From positions 124,001-188,000 of the forward strand of contig NZ_CP159825.1 of NCBI RefSeq assembly GCF_047729555.1: a stretch of DNA of 64,000 nucleotides. Direction: 5' to 3'. Position 1 is the first letter of the stretch, and the number at the start of each line of letters is the position of its first letter. Shown here piece by piece: positions 36,111 to 44,438 of this stretch. The stretch is from Porticoccus sp905181945. Its GTDB lineage: Bacteria; Pseudomonadota; Gammaproteobacteria; Pseudomonadales; Porticoccaceae. The translations under genes were made by a program, and so were the position numbers. Below the pieces are notes generated by a model. The model was not told the origin of the DNA. It made no database searches and was given only the letters and a program-made list of their open reading frames with translations.

Positions 36111-36137
36111 ATTCATAGTTATAACTGAGGTTTTATT

Positions 36138-36767
36138 ATGGGGATTGTTGCAAAACGATCATCTATGACATTTTATTCTGATCCGACTTGTCATTATAGC
36201 CATCGGGTTCGTATTGTCTTGGCAGAAAAAGGAGTTACTGTTGACATCGAAGATGTCGATAATCTAGCTATTCCAGAAGAGGTCTTGGCACTTAATCCTT
36301 ATGGTGTGCTCCCTACACTTATTGATCGTGATCTGGCTTTGTATGAGACAAAGGTAATGATGGAGTACTTAGATGAGCGATTTCCTCACCCTCCATTACT
36401 TCCGGTCTATCCTGTAGCGAGAGCTTTAAGTCGTCAGTTTATGTTTCGTATAGAAAAAGACTGCAGTACCCAGATAGATAAAATTACTGACTCTCCCGAG
36501 GGTCCAATTAAAGAAAAGGCTCGCAAAGAACTACAAGATAGCCTTGTTAGTCTCGCTCCAATTTTTTCAGACTTACCTTATTTTATGAGCGAATATTTTA
36601 CTTTGGTAGACTGCTGTTTGGGCCCCATTTTGTGGCGATTGAAGAGCTTGGGTGTAGACCTGCCCAATAATCGACAAACAAAGCCGCTTCATGATTATAT
36701 GGTGCGTATTTTTGAGCGTGAATCTTTTCAAGAAAGCTTGTCTGAAGTCGAAAGAGAAATGGAATAA
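36138..36767 (+). CDS. sspA: Stringent starvation protein A
   Basis: GST-fold protein that binds RNA polymerase and tunes stationary-phase and acid or virulence genes. The 209-residue product has a thioredoxin-like N-terminal half (FYSDPTCHYSHRVRIVLAEK, LNPYGVLPTLIDRDLALYE) and an all-helical C-terminal half (FTLVDCCLGPILWRLKSLG). No catalytic GST activity is expected. sspB follows, and petBC precedes, as in pseudomonads. Confidence 0.94.
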   Translation: MGIVAKRSSMTFYSDPTCHYSHRVRIVLAEKGVTVDIEDVDNLAIPEEVLALNPYGVLPTLIDRDLALYETKVMMEYLDERFPHPPLLPVYPVARALSRQFMFRIEKDCSTQIDKITDSPEGPIKEKARKELQDSLVSLAPIFSDLPYFMSEYFTLVDCCLGPILWRLKSLGVDLPNNRQTKPLHDYMVRIFERESFQESLSEVEREME

Positions 36768-36823
36768 CAAACAGTGTCATTTTTTGTACGGGATGGATCG
36801 TTAGTAATTGATATTTATCAGCT

Positions 36824-37261
36824 ATGATTATGACATCAAATAAACCTTACTTAATTCGAGCAGTATACGAGTGGATTGTTGATAACAATCTAACACCTTA
36901 TATGTCTATTGATGCATATCATCCAGGAGTTGAGGTGCCGCAAAGCTATGTAAGTGATGGCCAGATAGTGCTTAATTTGGTGCCTCGAGCTATTACGAAT
37001 TTGTTAATGGATAATGAGAAAATTTCATTTAGCACACGTTTTGGCGGAGCTCCTTGTGATATTTTTTTGCCGATCCAGTCTATAGTTGGAATTTACGCAC
37101 AAGAAAATGGCCAAGGGATGATCTTTCAAGGGGAGGACCCGAAAGATCCAGAACCATCGGGCCCAACCTCCGTTACATCAGTACCACCATCGAAGAAGTT
37201 GCCCAGAGGCTCCGGTACTTCTGATGTAAACAAAAAACCCTCCTTGAGGATAGTGAAATAG
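36824..37261 (+). CDS. sspB: ClpXP adaptor SspB
   Basis: Adaptor that hands ssrA-tagged proteins to ClpXP. The folded domain (NKPYLIRAVYEWIVDNNLTP, FSTRFGGAPCDIFLPIQSI) is followed by a disordered Pro/Ser-rich linker and the C-terminal ClpX-binding tail PSLRIVK, close to the E. coli tail. Start could be the ATG at 36824 or 36830; only two residues differ. Downstream comes a thiolase gene after 11 bp. Confidence 0.93.
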   Translation: MIMTSNKPYLIRAVYEWIVDNNLTPYMSIDAYHPGVEVPQSYVSDGQIVLNLVPRAITNLLMDNEKISFSTRFGGAPCDIFLPIQSIVGIYAQENGQGMIFQGEDPKDPEPSGPTSVTSVPPSKKLPRGSGTSDVNKKPSLRIVK

Positions 37262-37272
37262 AGAACTTAATT

Positions 37273-38451
37273 ATGTCTGATCCAGTTGTGATAGTTGGTA
37301 TGGCTAGAACGCCTATTGGTAGTATGCAGGGCCAGTTTTCTGAAGTCTCTGCAGTAGAGCTGGGTGCAGCGGCTATAAAAGCTGCTATTGATCGCTCCGG
37401 AGTCCCTTTGGATGCGATTAGCTCTGTTGATATGGGGTGCGTGTTGTCTGCAGGACTTAGGCAGGCACCAGCAAGACAGGCCACAATAGGTGCAGGGCTT
37501 CCAGTTAGGGTCAGCGCCACCACCATCAATAAGGTTTGCGGTTCTGGCATGAAGGCTATCATGAATGCATATGATGGCCTAACCCTTGGTCGTACAGATG
37601 TAGCCATTGCAGGCGGGATGGAGAGCATGACAAATGCTCCATACCTCATGTCACAGGGTAGAGGCGGCTATCGTTTTGGTGATGCCACTATTTACGATCA
37701 TATGACGATGGATGGCTTAGAGGATGCTTATGCTAAAAGTGCTATGGGGCTTTTTGCTGAAAAAACTTGTAGTAAGTATCAGTTTACTCGGGAAGAGCAA
37801 GATGCGTTTGCTATTACTTCGTTAAGAAGAGCGCAGCAGGCTATTACAGACGGGAAATTTGATTCTGAAATCACCCCATTTGTTGTAAAAAGCCGTCGTG
37901 GTGACACCTTATATGCTCAAGACGAGCAACCAGGGAAAGGCAACATAGAAAAAATTCCTCAATTAAGACCAGCATTCAAAAAAGACGGCTCTGTTACTGC
38001 TGCTAATTCCAGCTCTATTAGCGACGGTGCCGCCGCTTTGGTACTTACTCGTTTATCTGTAGCAAAAAAGTTAGGATTGAAGCCTTTAGCTAAGGTGTCT
38101 GATTATGCTAGTAATTCACATGAACCTGAATGGTTCACTACAGCCCCAGTTGGGGCTATTAAGAAATTATTAAAAGCACTTGATTGGTCTAAGAATGACG
38201 TGGATCTTTATGAAATTAATGAAGCATTTGCTGTTGTAACCATGGCGGCAATGAAAGACTTAGACTTGCCTCATGAAAAAGTTAATGTTCATGGTGGAGC
38301 ATGTGCTTTGGGTCATCCAATAGGGGCTTCTGGGGCCCGAATTATTGTAACGCTGTTAGCTGCAATGCAGTTATATGAAAAAAAGAAAGGCATTGCTGCA
38401 ATATGTATTGGTGGAGGTGAGGCGTTAGCGGTTGCCCTTGAGCTGATGTGA
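37273..38451 (+). CDS. Acetyl-CoA acetyltransferase (thiolase)
   Basis: Condenses or cleaves acetoacetyl-CoA. The 392-residue product shows all thiolase landmarks: nucleophilic Cys in INKVCGSGMKAIM, NEAFAVVTMAAM, His in GGACALGHPIGASGARI, and the second catalytic Cys in AICIGGGEALAVALE. Size and motifs suit the biosynthetic AtoB/PhaA type rather than FadA, but the physiological role (polyhydroxybutyrate, fatty acid or amino acid breakdown) cannot be read from neighbours sspB and dolP. Confidence 0.9.
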   Translation: MSDPVVIVGMARTPIGSMQGQFSEVSAVELGAAAIKAAIDRSGVPLDAISSVDMGCVLSAGLRQAPARQATIGAGLPVRVSATTINKVCGSGMKAIMNAYDGLTLGRTDVAIAGGMESMTNAPYLMSQGRGGYRFGDATIYDHMTMDGLEDAYAKSAMGLFAEKTCSKYQFTREEQDAFAITSLRRAQQAITDGKFDSEITPFVVKSRRGDTLYAQDEQPGKGNIEKIPQLRPAFKKDGSVTAANSSSISDGAAALVLTRLSVAKKLGLKPLAKVSDYASNSHEPEWFTTAPVGAIKKLLKALDWSKNDVDLYEINEAFAVVTMAAMKDLDLPHEKVNVHGGACALGHPIGASGARIIVTLLAAMQLYEKKKGIAAICIGGGEALAVALELM

Positions 38452-38507
38452 CGTTAAATCTTGAGAAATATAAAAATAGGCCTGTAGATCGAGCGTAATT
38501 ATCAGTT

Positions 38508-39080
38508 TTAGTTGGTGTACTCAAAAGCTGATACGACGCTGACAGCCCCTCCAGTTTCGCTCGCTAACCGTAAGGCGACTTCTCCTTTTTGTCGAACAAC
38601 AAGACCCATTAAGAAAACTACTCCGTTTTCTGTAACCACCTTTATCGACGAGGAATTCACTTCTTCGTTTGCCATTAATTTAGTTTTTACTTTGGCAGAA
38701 AGCCATGCATCGTTAGTCCTTGAAATAAAAGAAGTGGGACCACTGACTTTTATTTCGTTGTACACTTGACGGACCCCGCGATACTCTTTGGCAGTTTTAG
38801 CTGCAAGAATTCTAGCCTCTAAAGAAGGGGCTTGTCCGGTTAGCAGTACCACTCGATTATATGAAGTAATATTAATATGAGCATTTTCTAGCTCGGGGCT
38901 AGTTTTTTTTATGTTAACTCCAATTAATATTTCAAGCTCCCAGTCATCAATATCAGTACCGAGTGAAATTTTTTCTGGATCTTGTTTTATTGGTTCCTCG
39001 GTTGCAACATGAATAATTTTAGTGCATCCGGCTAGAATGCATATGCAAAACACTAAGAGACTCGGCAATGAATTCGACAT
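38508..39080 (-). CDS. dolP: BON-domain outer-membrane lipoprotein DolP (YraP)
   Basis: Lipoprotein that supports outer-membrane integrity near division sites and the BAM machinery. The 190-residue product has a lipoprotein signal with lipobox ILAGC, then two BON domains (LEILIGVNIKKTSPELENAH, DAWLSAKVKTKLMANEEVN). A frame extension to 39122 lacks a signal-like start; the ATG at 39078-39080 has GGAG upstream and leads straight into the signal peptide. It overlaps the diaA stop by 1 bp. Confidence 0.9.
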   Translation of the reverse strand: MSNSLPSLLVFCICILAGCTKIIHVATEEPIKQDPEKISLGTDIDDWELEILIGVNIKKTSPELENAHINITSYNRVVLLTGQAPSLEARILAAKTAKEYRGVRQVYNEIKVSGPTSFISRTNDAWLSAKVKTKLMANEEVNSSSIKVVTENGVVFLMGLVVRQKGEVALRLASETGGAVSVVSAFEYTN

Positions 39081-39664
39081 CAGTTGTTTTCTCCAAATAG
39101 TTGTTGGTCTATCAGCTCGCAAAGACAGAAAATACTCAACATTTGTAATTCGCTGATTCGATGTGCATCATCATGCTCAACCCGTATTTCTATATCCTCG
39201 TTGCTCAGTAAGGCCGAAAGGTCTTTGTCATACATGCCCGTAAATGCTATTACCACCATAGATTTATCGTGAGCAGCCTGAATGGCTTGCACGAGATTAC
39301 CGGGGTTGCTTCCACTGCTAAATATAGCTAAGAGGTCGCCAGGTTCCCCTAATGCTAGGATTTGCTTACTAAATATTTGATTTTTTCCATTCCTATGACA
39401 AATAGCCGTTAGTATTCCGCTATCATTCAGAGATATGGCGGGAAGTCCTGGGCGTTCAAGTTTATATTGAAGCAGAAGAGACTCGGTGAGGATGCTAGCC
39501 AAAGCAGTTGTTAGGCCGTTGCCGCAAGATAAGACTTTCCGGCCTTGGAGTAGTTGTTGAACTATTTTATGACTGGCGCTGACAATATATGGGGCCAGCA
39601 TCTTGGTGCAGTCTTTTTTAACCTGAATGCTTTGATTGAAATGTGCAATAACAGTTGATTCCAT
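39080..39664 (-). CDS. diaA: SIS-domain protein DiaA (DnaA initiator-associating)
   Basis: SIS-fold protein, related to sedoheptulose-7-phosphate isomerase GmhA, that in E. coli binds DnaA and promotes timely initiation at oriC. The 194-residue product has the SIS core GRKVLSCGNGLTTALASIL, LAIFSSGSNPGNLVQAIQAA and a C-terminal helix LQMLSIFCLCELIDQQLFG. Position between the lpoA and dolP genes supports DiaA over GmhA. yraN, usually between lpoA and diaA, is absent; that 157-bp gap has no frame resembling it. Confidence 0.88.
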   Translation of the reverse strand: MESTVIAHFNQSIQVKKDCTKMLAPYIVSASHKIVQQLLQGRKVLSCGNGLTTALASILTESLLLQYKLERPGLPAISLNDSGILTAICHRNGKNQIFSKQILALGEPGDLLAIFSSGSNPGNLVQAIQAAHDKSMVVIAFTGMYDKDLSALLSNEDIEIRVEHDDAHRISELQMLSIFCLCELIDQQLFGENN

Positions 39665-39821
39665 GGCTCTCTTGTCGACTCGTTATATTTTTTAAAAGGC
39701 TAAGTCGTCATTCTACCTCATGCTTAATTCGTTTGCTGACGCTTTAATGACAGATCGTCATATCGATATATTTCCCTGAATTCTTCCTCTGAGGCTACTT
39801 GGCCTTTGCCTTTCGTGCAAA

Positions 39822-41018
39822 CTACTGGATGGAGTATATTTTTCCTTTGCGAAATTTTGCCCAAGGCTGCGTTCTTTTTATAGTACCTAATGGATTCAAC
39901 TGAAGAGTGCCGGTGACACCATAAAATTTATGATTTGGATTTTTTTTCATCTGCTTAAGAGAATAATGCAGTTGGTAAGCGTCAATACCGAGTGCAAAAA
40001 AATGCCGATAAATTGGCGGCATGCTGACCCCTGATAAAAGAGTGGACAGGTCTAGAGACCAGGGTGTGGTGATAAAGTTGATACCATTAAGGTCCCTGTT
40101 TCTGTCGACCTCTTCAGAGCCAGAGTAAATTTGTGATGTGCTGTATATTTCAATATCTCCAGCAAACAGAAAATCTAAGGTGGGCTTTATTTGACGAGCA
40201 CGATCTGGATAGGCTACCAAAAAGATCATATCAATGTCTTTTCGGCGGCGCGGTGTATAAACTAAGGGCTTGCCGAGCAGTTTCTCCAGGTTTCGTTTGC
40301 GAGTAGAACTATTTTTTATATGTAGTATTGAGCTTAGTTCTGGGGTGAAGTCAGTTACTGTGTTGCTATACAATATTGTATCAGTTATTTTACCACCTTT
40401 TTCTTGCCAACGCTCATGGAATGCTTTGGCTGAGCGCCTCCCCCAGCTGCTACTTGGAGCTATTATTAATGCTGACTTATGGCTCTTAGTCCATGCCTTG
40501 CTGGCAATCTCACGACTCTCATCTGTTACGGAGAGACCAAATTGAAAAATATTTCTTCTTGGTGATGTTAGTTCTCCCATATAATTTAGCGTGATAATTG
40601 GAACTGGAATTCTCTTTAATGCTAAAAATTGGAAAGCATTGTCTTTTTTTACCGGTCCAAGAACTAACTGTGCACCGTCATTTACAGCCTGAGTATAAAG
40701 ATTAACTACATCCATCATATTTTCTGTATCATAAAATTGAACTTGAGGTACTTGCTCTTTGTTTTCCTTAGCTCTATATAAGGCAGCAAGAAAACCGCTT
40801 TGTATCGCATCACCTGCTTTTTTTTGTGCGCCGCTTAGTGGAAGTAAAACTGCAATTTTGTTTTGAGTATCGCTATATTTCGATACTTTTTCGTCCGAAT
40901 AAGACTGAACCTCTTGCGGAAAATATTTTTCCCCAATATTTAAAATAGAAATTTGCGAGCAGCCTGACGCTAGTAATGCTATAAAGCACAAGATGGTTGT
41001 AACTTGAACTCTAAACAT
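39822..41018 (-). CDS. lpoA: LpoA-type activator of penicillin-binding proteins, short form
   Basis: Outer-membrane lipoprotein that in E. coli stimulates PBP1A. The 398-residue product has lipobox LLASGC and then goes almost at once into the periplasmic-binding-like LppC domain (KIAVLLPLSGAQKKAGDAIQ, LVLGPVKKDNAFQFLALK, DMIFLVAYPDRARQIKPTL). Full-length LpoA proteins are about 600 residues because of an N-terminal TPR-like domain, which is missing here. The gene is divergent from rsmI with 14 bp between starts, the conserved arrangement. Confidence 0.87.
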   Translation of the reverse strand: MFRVQVTTILCFIALLASGCSQISILNIGEKYFPQEVQSYSDEKVSKYSDTQNKIAVLLPLSGAQKKAGDAIQSGFLAALYRAKENKEQVPQVQFYDTENMMDVVNLYTQAVNDGAQLVLGPVKKDNAFQFLALKRIPVPIITLNYMGELTSPRRNIFQFGLSVTDESREIASKAWTKSHKSALIIAPSSSWGRRSAKAFHERWQEKGGKITDTILYSNTVTDFTPELSSILHIKNSSTRKRNLEKLLGKPLVYTPRRRKDIDMIFLVAYPDRARQIKPTLDFLFAGDIEIYSTSQIYSGSEEVDRNRDLNGINFITTPWSLDLSTLLSGVSMPPIYRHFFALGIDAYQLHYSLKQMKKNPNHKFYGVTGTLQLNPLGTIKRTQPWAKFRKGKIYSIQ

Positions 41019-41032
41019 TGGTGTCGTTTCTT

Positions 41033-41869
41033 ATGGTGGGTGAGTTATATATAGTAGCAACACCTATAGGTAATATGGGAGACATGGCACCTCGTGCTGT
41101 GGATGTTCTCCATACCGTTGATTTAGTGGCGGCTGAAGACACTAGGCGCAGCAGTCGCTTATTCAGACATTTTGGCATAAAAACCCCTATGGTTTCTTAT
41201 CATGACCATAGTGATAATAAACAAATTAACACTATTGTCGATATGCTTTTGCGTGGAAATTCTGTAGCTCTAATTTCTGATGCCGGAACCCCTTTGATTT
41301 CTGATCCTGGCTATAGGTTAGTAAAAATTGTTAGAGATAAAGGTCTAAAAGTAGTCCCTATACCTGGATCTTGCGCTCTTATTGCTGCAATTAGTGTATC
41401 AGGCTTGCCTAGTGATCGGTTTATTTTTGAAGGATTCCCTCCAGCCAAATCATCTGCTCGTGTTGCAAAATTTGAAAGTGTTGCTGAAGAATTTAGGACT
41501 TTAATTTTTTATGAGGCCCCACATAGAATACTAGAAACTCTGACCGATATGGTGAATGTGTTTGGTGGAGCTCGCCAAGTAGTAATCGCTAGAGAATTAA
41601 CAAAAACCTATGAGACTTTTTTGTCTGGATCTCTGATGAAAGTTTTAGTGCAGGTAGAAGAAGATAAAAACCAACAAAAAGGCGAGATAGTTGTTGTATT
41701 AGAAGGGGTTCGTCCCTCAGAAAAAGATCCAGACACTGCTGAGGCCAGGCGAGTGTTAGCGATACTGTTGGACGAAGTATCTTTGAAGCAAGCCGCCTTA
41801 TTGGCTGCAAAAATTACCGGCTACCAAAAGAACGAATTATACGCCTTAGCTCTCTCTCTTAAGCAATAA
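41033..41869 (+). CDS. rsmI: 16S rRNA (cytidine1402-2'-O)-methyltransferase
   Basis: Adds the 2'-O-methyl group to C1402 in the 16S decoding centre. The 278-residue product has the tetrapyrrole-methylase fold: GELYIVATPIGNMGDMAPRA, VAAEDTRRSSRLFRHFGI, LISDAGTPLISDPGYRLV and LTKTYETFLSG. The frame opens at a TTG at 41018, but family alignment begins around GELYIVATP, so the ATG at 41033 is preferred; no strong ribosome site is visible. Next comes the RNase P RNA gene. Confidence 0.93.
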   Translation: MVGELYIVATPIGNMGDMAPRAVDVLHTVDLVAAEDTRRSSRLFRHFGIKTPMVSYHDHSDNKQINTIVDMLLRGNSVALISDAGTPLISDPGYRLVKIVRDKGLKVVPIPGSCALIAAISVSGLPSDRFIFEGFPPAKSSARVAKFESVAEEFRTLIFYEAPHRILETLTDMVNVFGGARQVVIARELTKTYETFLSGSLMKVLVQVEEDKNQQKGEIVVVLEGVRPSEKDPDTAEARRVLAILLDEVSLKQAALLAAKITGYQKNELYALALSLKQ

Positions 41870-41947
41870 ACCAGCCGAGAGAATTTTTTAGCAACCTTAA
41901 GTGAGATTTTTATAAAAATAATTTTTAAGCAACTGATTATTTCATGG

Positions 41948-41953
41948 TAATCT
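41948..41953 (+). promoter_or_regulatory. Probable -10 element of the rnpB promoter
   Basis: TAATCT lies 6 bp upstream of the predicted RNase P RNA 5' end, the right distance for a -10 box. The -35 region (around 41925) is weak. Confidence 0.4.
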
Positions 41954-41959
41954 ATGCGC

Positions 41960-42338
<379 letters not shown>

Positions 42339-42342
42339 ATAT

Positions 42343-42383
42343 GACTAACCTCTGGCAATACCAGAGGTTAGTCTCTCTTTTTG
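42343..42383 (+). terminator. Intrinsic terminator of rnpB
   Basis: GACTAACCTCTGG (42343-42355), loop CAATA, CCAGAGGTTAGTC (42361-42373): a perfect 13-bp stem followed by TCTCTTTTT. It begins 5 bp after the rnpB 3' end. Confidence 0.92.
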
Positions 42384-42609
42384 AGCTTAAGTAATGCATA
42401 GTTCTATGCCGATTTTTCTTAGCAGTGAACCTTTCAATTCTTGATGAAATTAGCTTTCTTGCTTATTAGTTAAAGAATCACTTTAACTGATATTTCTAGC
42501 TATATGTTTTTCTTCATTATATCCTATTTAGCGCCCCTGTATTTTATTCGCTAGTCGCAAGTTATTGAGTTTTATCCAAATTTTCTTTATTGGTGGGCTT
42601 TATTTTGCC
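42384..42609. other. Non-coding stretch between rnpB terminator and mraZ promoter
   Basis: About 225 bp of A/T-rich DNA without a gene I can support. It contains one small perfect hairpin, AGTTAAAG/CTTTAACT at 42468-42488 with loop AATCA, of unknown meaning. Confidence 0.5.
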
Positions 42610-42637
42610 TTGACTTTGACTTTCTTGAGCATATAGT
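42610..42637 (+). promoter_or_regulatory. Promoter of the division and cell wall cluster (Pmra)
   Basis: TTGACT at 42610-42615 and TATAGT at 42632-42637, 16 bp apart, make a credible sigma-70 promoter ahead of mraZ. The predicted start, about 42644, falls at the edge of the MraZ repeat array. Confidence 0.6.
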
Positions 42638-42641
42638 TACA

Positions 42642-42668
42642 AAAGTGGGGTAAAGTGGATAAAAGTGG
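42642..42668 (+). promoter_or_regulatory. MraZ operator: three direct repeats at 10-bp spacing
   Basis: AAAGTGG occurs at 42642-42648, 42652-42658 and 42662-42668, exactly one helical turn apart. MraZ is known in other bacteria to bind tandem GTGG/TGGG-type repeats ahead of its own gene, so this is very probably its autoregulatory site. Confidence 0.75.
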
Positions 42669-42702
42669 TTCTGATGATTAGCAAATAAGGTTGGATAGAA
42701 AA

Positions 42703-43158
42703 GTGTTCAGAGGCAGCAATGAAATCAATATCGATATCAAAGGGCGTATGGCAATGCCTTCAAGATATCGTGATGTTTTAACCGAAATATGCGGCGGAAG
42801 TCTCGTCATTACTATTGATATACAAGATAAATGCCTGTTGATCTATCCCCTGCATGAATGGGAAGCAATAGAAACGCAAATTGCAGCTCTTCCGTCCTTT
42901 AATTCAACCACACGAAAGCTACAAAGAATTTTGATTGGCCATGCGAGAGAGGTCAGTCTTGACACTAGTGGGCGAATTCTGATCCCACCAGAATTGAGGC
43001 AGTATGCCGAGTTAGAGAAAAAATTAATGCTAGTGGGGCAGCGCCATCGATTTGAGCTGTGGAGTGAGAGCAGCTGGAATAGAGGAAGAGACAGCTGGTT
43101 AGCTGAAGCTAGCGATGACTTAAAGATACCGGAAGAAATGCAGTCTATTTCATTATAG
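42703..43158 (+). CDS. mraZ: Transcriptional regulator MraZ
   Basis: DNA-binding repressor of the dcw cluster, with two AbrB-like SpoVT domains. The 151-residue product begins MFRGSNEINIDIKGRMAMPS, as in E. coli MraZ, and repeats the motif later in DTSGRILIPPELRQYAEL. An in-frame TTG at 42691 would add four unconserved residues and overlaps the ribosome-site region; GTG at 42703 aligns with the family start. It opens the cluster, 10 bp ahead of rsmH, and three repeats upstream look like its own operator. Confidence 0.93.
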   Translation: MFRGSNEINIDIKGRMAMPSRYRDVLTEICGGSLVITIDIQDKCLLIYPLHEWEAIETQIAALPSFNSTTRKLQRILIGHAREVSLDTSGRILIPPELRQYAELEKKLMLVGQRHRFELWSESSWNRGRDSWLAEASDDLKIPEEMQSISL

Positions 43159-43168
43159 GTAGAATTTT

Positions 43169-44104
43169 ATGTCAGTAGAGGTGGGACATAAGGCTGTTTT
43201 GTTAAAAGAAGCAGTTGAGGCGCTTATTACTAATCCCGATGGTTTGTATATCGATGGGACATTTGGCCGAGGCGGGCACGCGGCACTGATATTGTCTCAG
43301 CTAAGCGAGACTGGAAGTTTGATGGCGGTAGACAAAGATCCGAAAGCTTGCGAGGTGGCGAAAAAGAAATTTTCTAAGGATGCTCGTTTTGAGATAAAGC
43401 AAGCTTCGTTTGCAGATATTCGTAAACTGATAACAGAGAAACAGCATGAGGGAACAGTAAGTGGGGTGCTCCTAGATTTGGGTGTTTCATCCCCTCAGAT
43501 TGATGACCCCATAAGAGGATTTAGTTTCCTGCGAGATGGTCCGCTTGACATGCGCATGAATCCAAGTTGTGGGATTAGTGCCGCCGAATGGCTCTCGACA
43601 GCAAAAGAGAATGATATAGCTCAGGTTTTAAAAGACTACGGTGAAGAGCGATATTCCAAGCGTATCGCTCGTGCAATTGCTGCTGCTCGTGCCGATAAGC
43701 CAATAACACGTACTGGGCAACTTGCAGCAATCGTTAAAGAAGCTAACCCGGCTTGGGAGAAAGATAAGCATCCAGCAACAAGAGCTTTTCAGGGCATCAG
43801 AATTTTTATTAATCAAGAGCTAAAAGATCTTGAGAGCGTGTTGCCTGATATTTTAGAAATTATGGCAGTGGGTGGCCGATTGGTCATTATTAGCTTCCAT
43901 TCTCTTGAGGATCGTATTGTAAAAAGATTTATTCGTGATCAGGAGAAAGGGAAGGCTATACCTAGAGGCCTACCTGTTATGGAAAAAGATATTGTTAGGC
44001 GTTTGCGTTCGATAGGAAAGATAGTTAAGCCAAGTGGCTTAGAGATTAAGGACAATGTAAGAGCCAGGAGCGCTGTGATGCGAATTGCAGAAAAGCTGAT
44101 ATAA
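43169..44104 (+). CDS. rsmH: 16S rRNA (cytosine1402-N4)-methyltransferase
   Basis: Methylates N4 of C1402 in 16S rRNA; together with RsmI, also in this window, completes m4Cm1402. The 311-residue product has HKAVLLKEAVEAL, the SAM motif YIDGTFGRGGHAALIL, LLDLGVSSPQIDDPIRGFSF and the C-terminal IISFHSLEDRIVKRFIR. It stands second in the dcw cluster, between mraZ and ftsL, as usual. Confidence 0.96.
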   Translation: MSVEVGHKAVLLKEAVEALITNPDGLYIDGTFGRGGHAALILSQLSETGSLMAVDKDPKACEVAKKKFSKDARFEIKQASFADIRKLITEKQHEGTVSGVLLDLGVSSPQIDDPIRGFSFLRDGPLDMRMNPSCGISAAEWLSTAKENDIAQVLKDYGEERYSKRIARAIAAARADKPITRTGQLAAIVKEANPAWEKDKHPATRAFQGIRIFINQELKDLESVLPDILEIMAVGGRLVIISFHSLEDRIVKRFIRDQEKGKAIPRGLPVMEKDIVRRLRSIGKIVKPSGLEIKDNVRARSAVMRIAEKLI

Positions 44105-44127
44105 CTTTGATTAACATAGGAATGATT

Positions 44128-44406
44128 ATGCTATCTGGGCTAAAAATTACATCCTGGTTGTTAGTTTTCTGGATTAGTGTGATTTTTTGTGCGCTTTCTG
44201 TGGTCCATGTCAGCAATGCTTGCCGGCTGCTTGCTAGCCAACTGTCAACTCTCGAGGGAGAGTCAAACATTTTGCAGGAGATGTGGGGAAAGTACTTATT
44301 AGAAAAAAGTTCTTACACCTCATTGATTAATATTGAGAACAAGGCAATAGATGAACTGCAAATGCGAGCTCCTCGGCAAGATGAATTTATAGTCGTTTCT
44401 CCATAG
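44128..44406 (+). CDS. ftsL: Cell division protein FtsL
   Basis: Small bitopic divisome protein in the FtsQLB complex. About 92 residues: short cytoplasmic start, one transmembrane helix (SWLLVFWISVIFCALSVVHV), then a leucine-zipper-like periplasmic part (CRLLASQLSTLEGESNILQE). The frame opens at TTG 44107, with ATG at 44122 and 44128; AGGA at 44117-44120 best fits the ATG at 44128. Sequence identity in this family is low, so place (rsmH-ftsL-ftsI) carries much of the call. Confidence 0.88.
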   Translation: MLSGLKITSWLLVFWISVIFCALSVVHVSNACRLLASQLSTLEGESNILQEMWGKYLLEKSSYTSLINIENKAIDELQMRAPRQDEFIVVSP

Positions 44407-44438
44407 GTATTTTAGATAACTGCCAGGAAGAGTGTTGA

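Noticed and set aside
39665..39821. Possible yraN remnant between diaA and lpoA
   Set aside because: Translation of both strands by eye shows no YraN-like stretch and the gap is too short for the gene.
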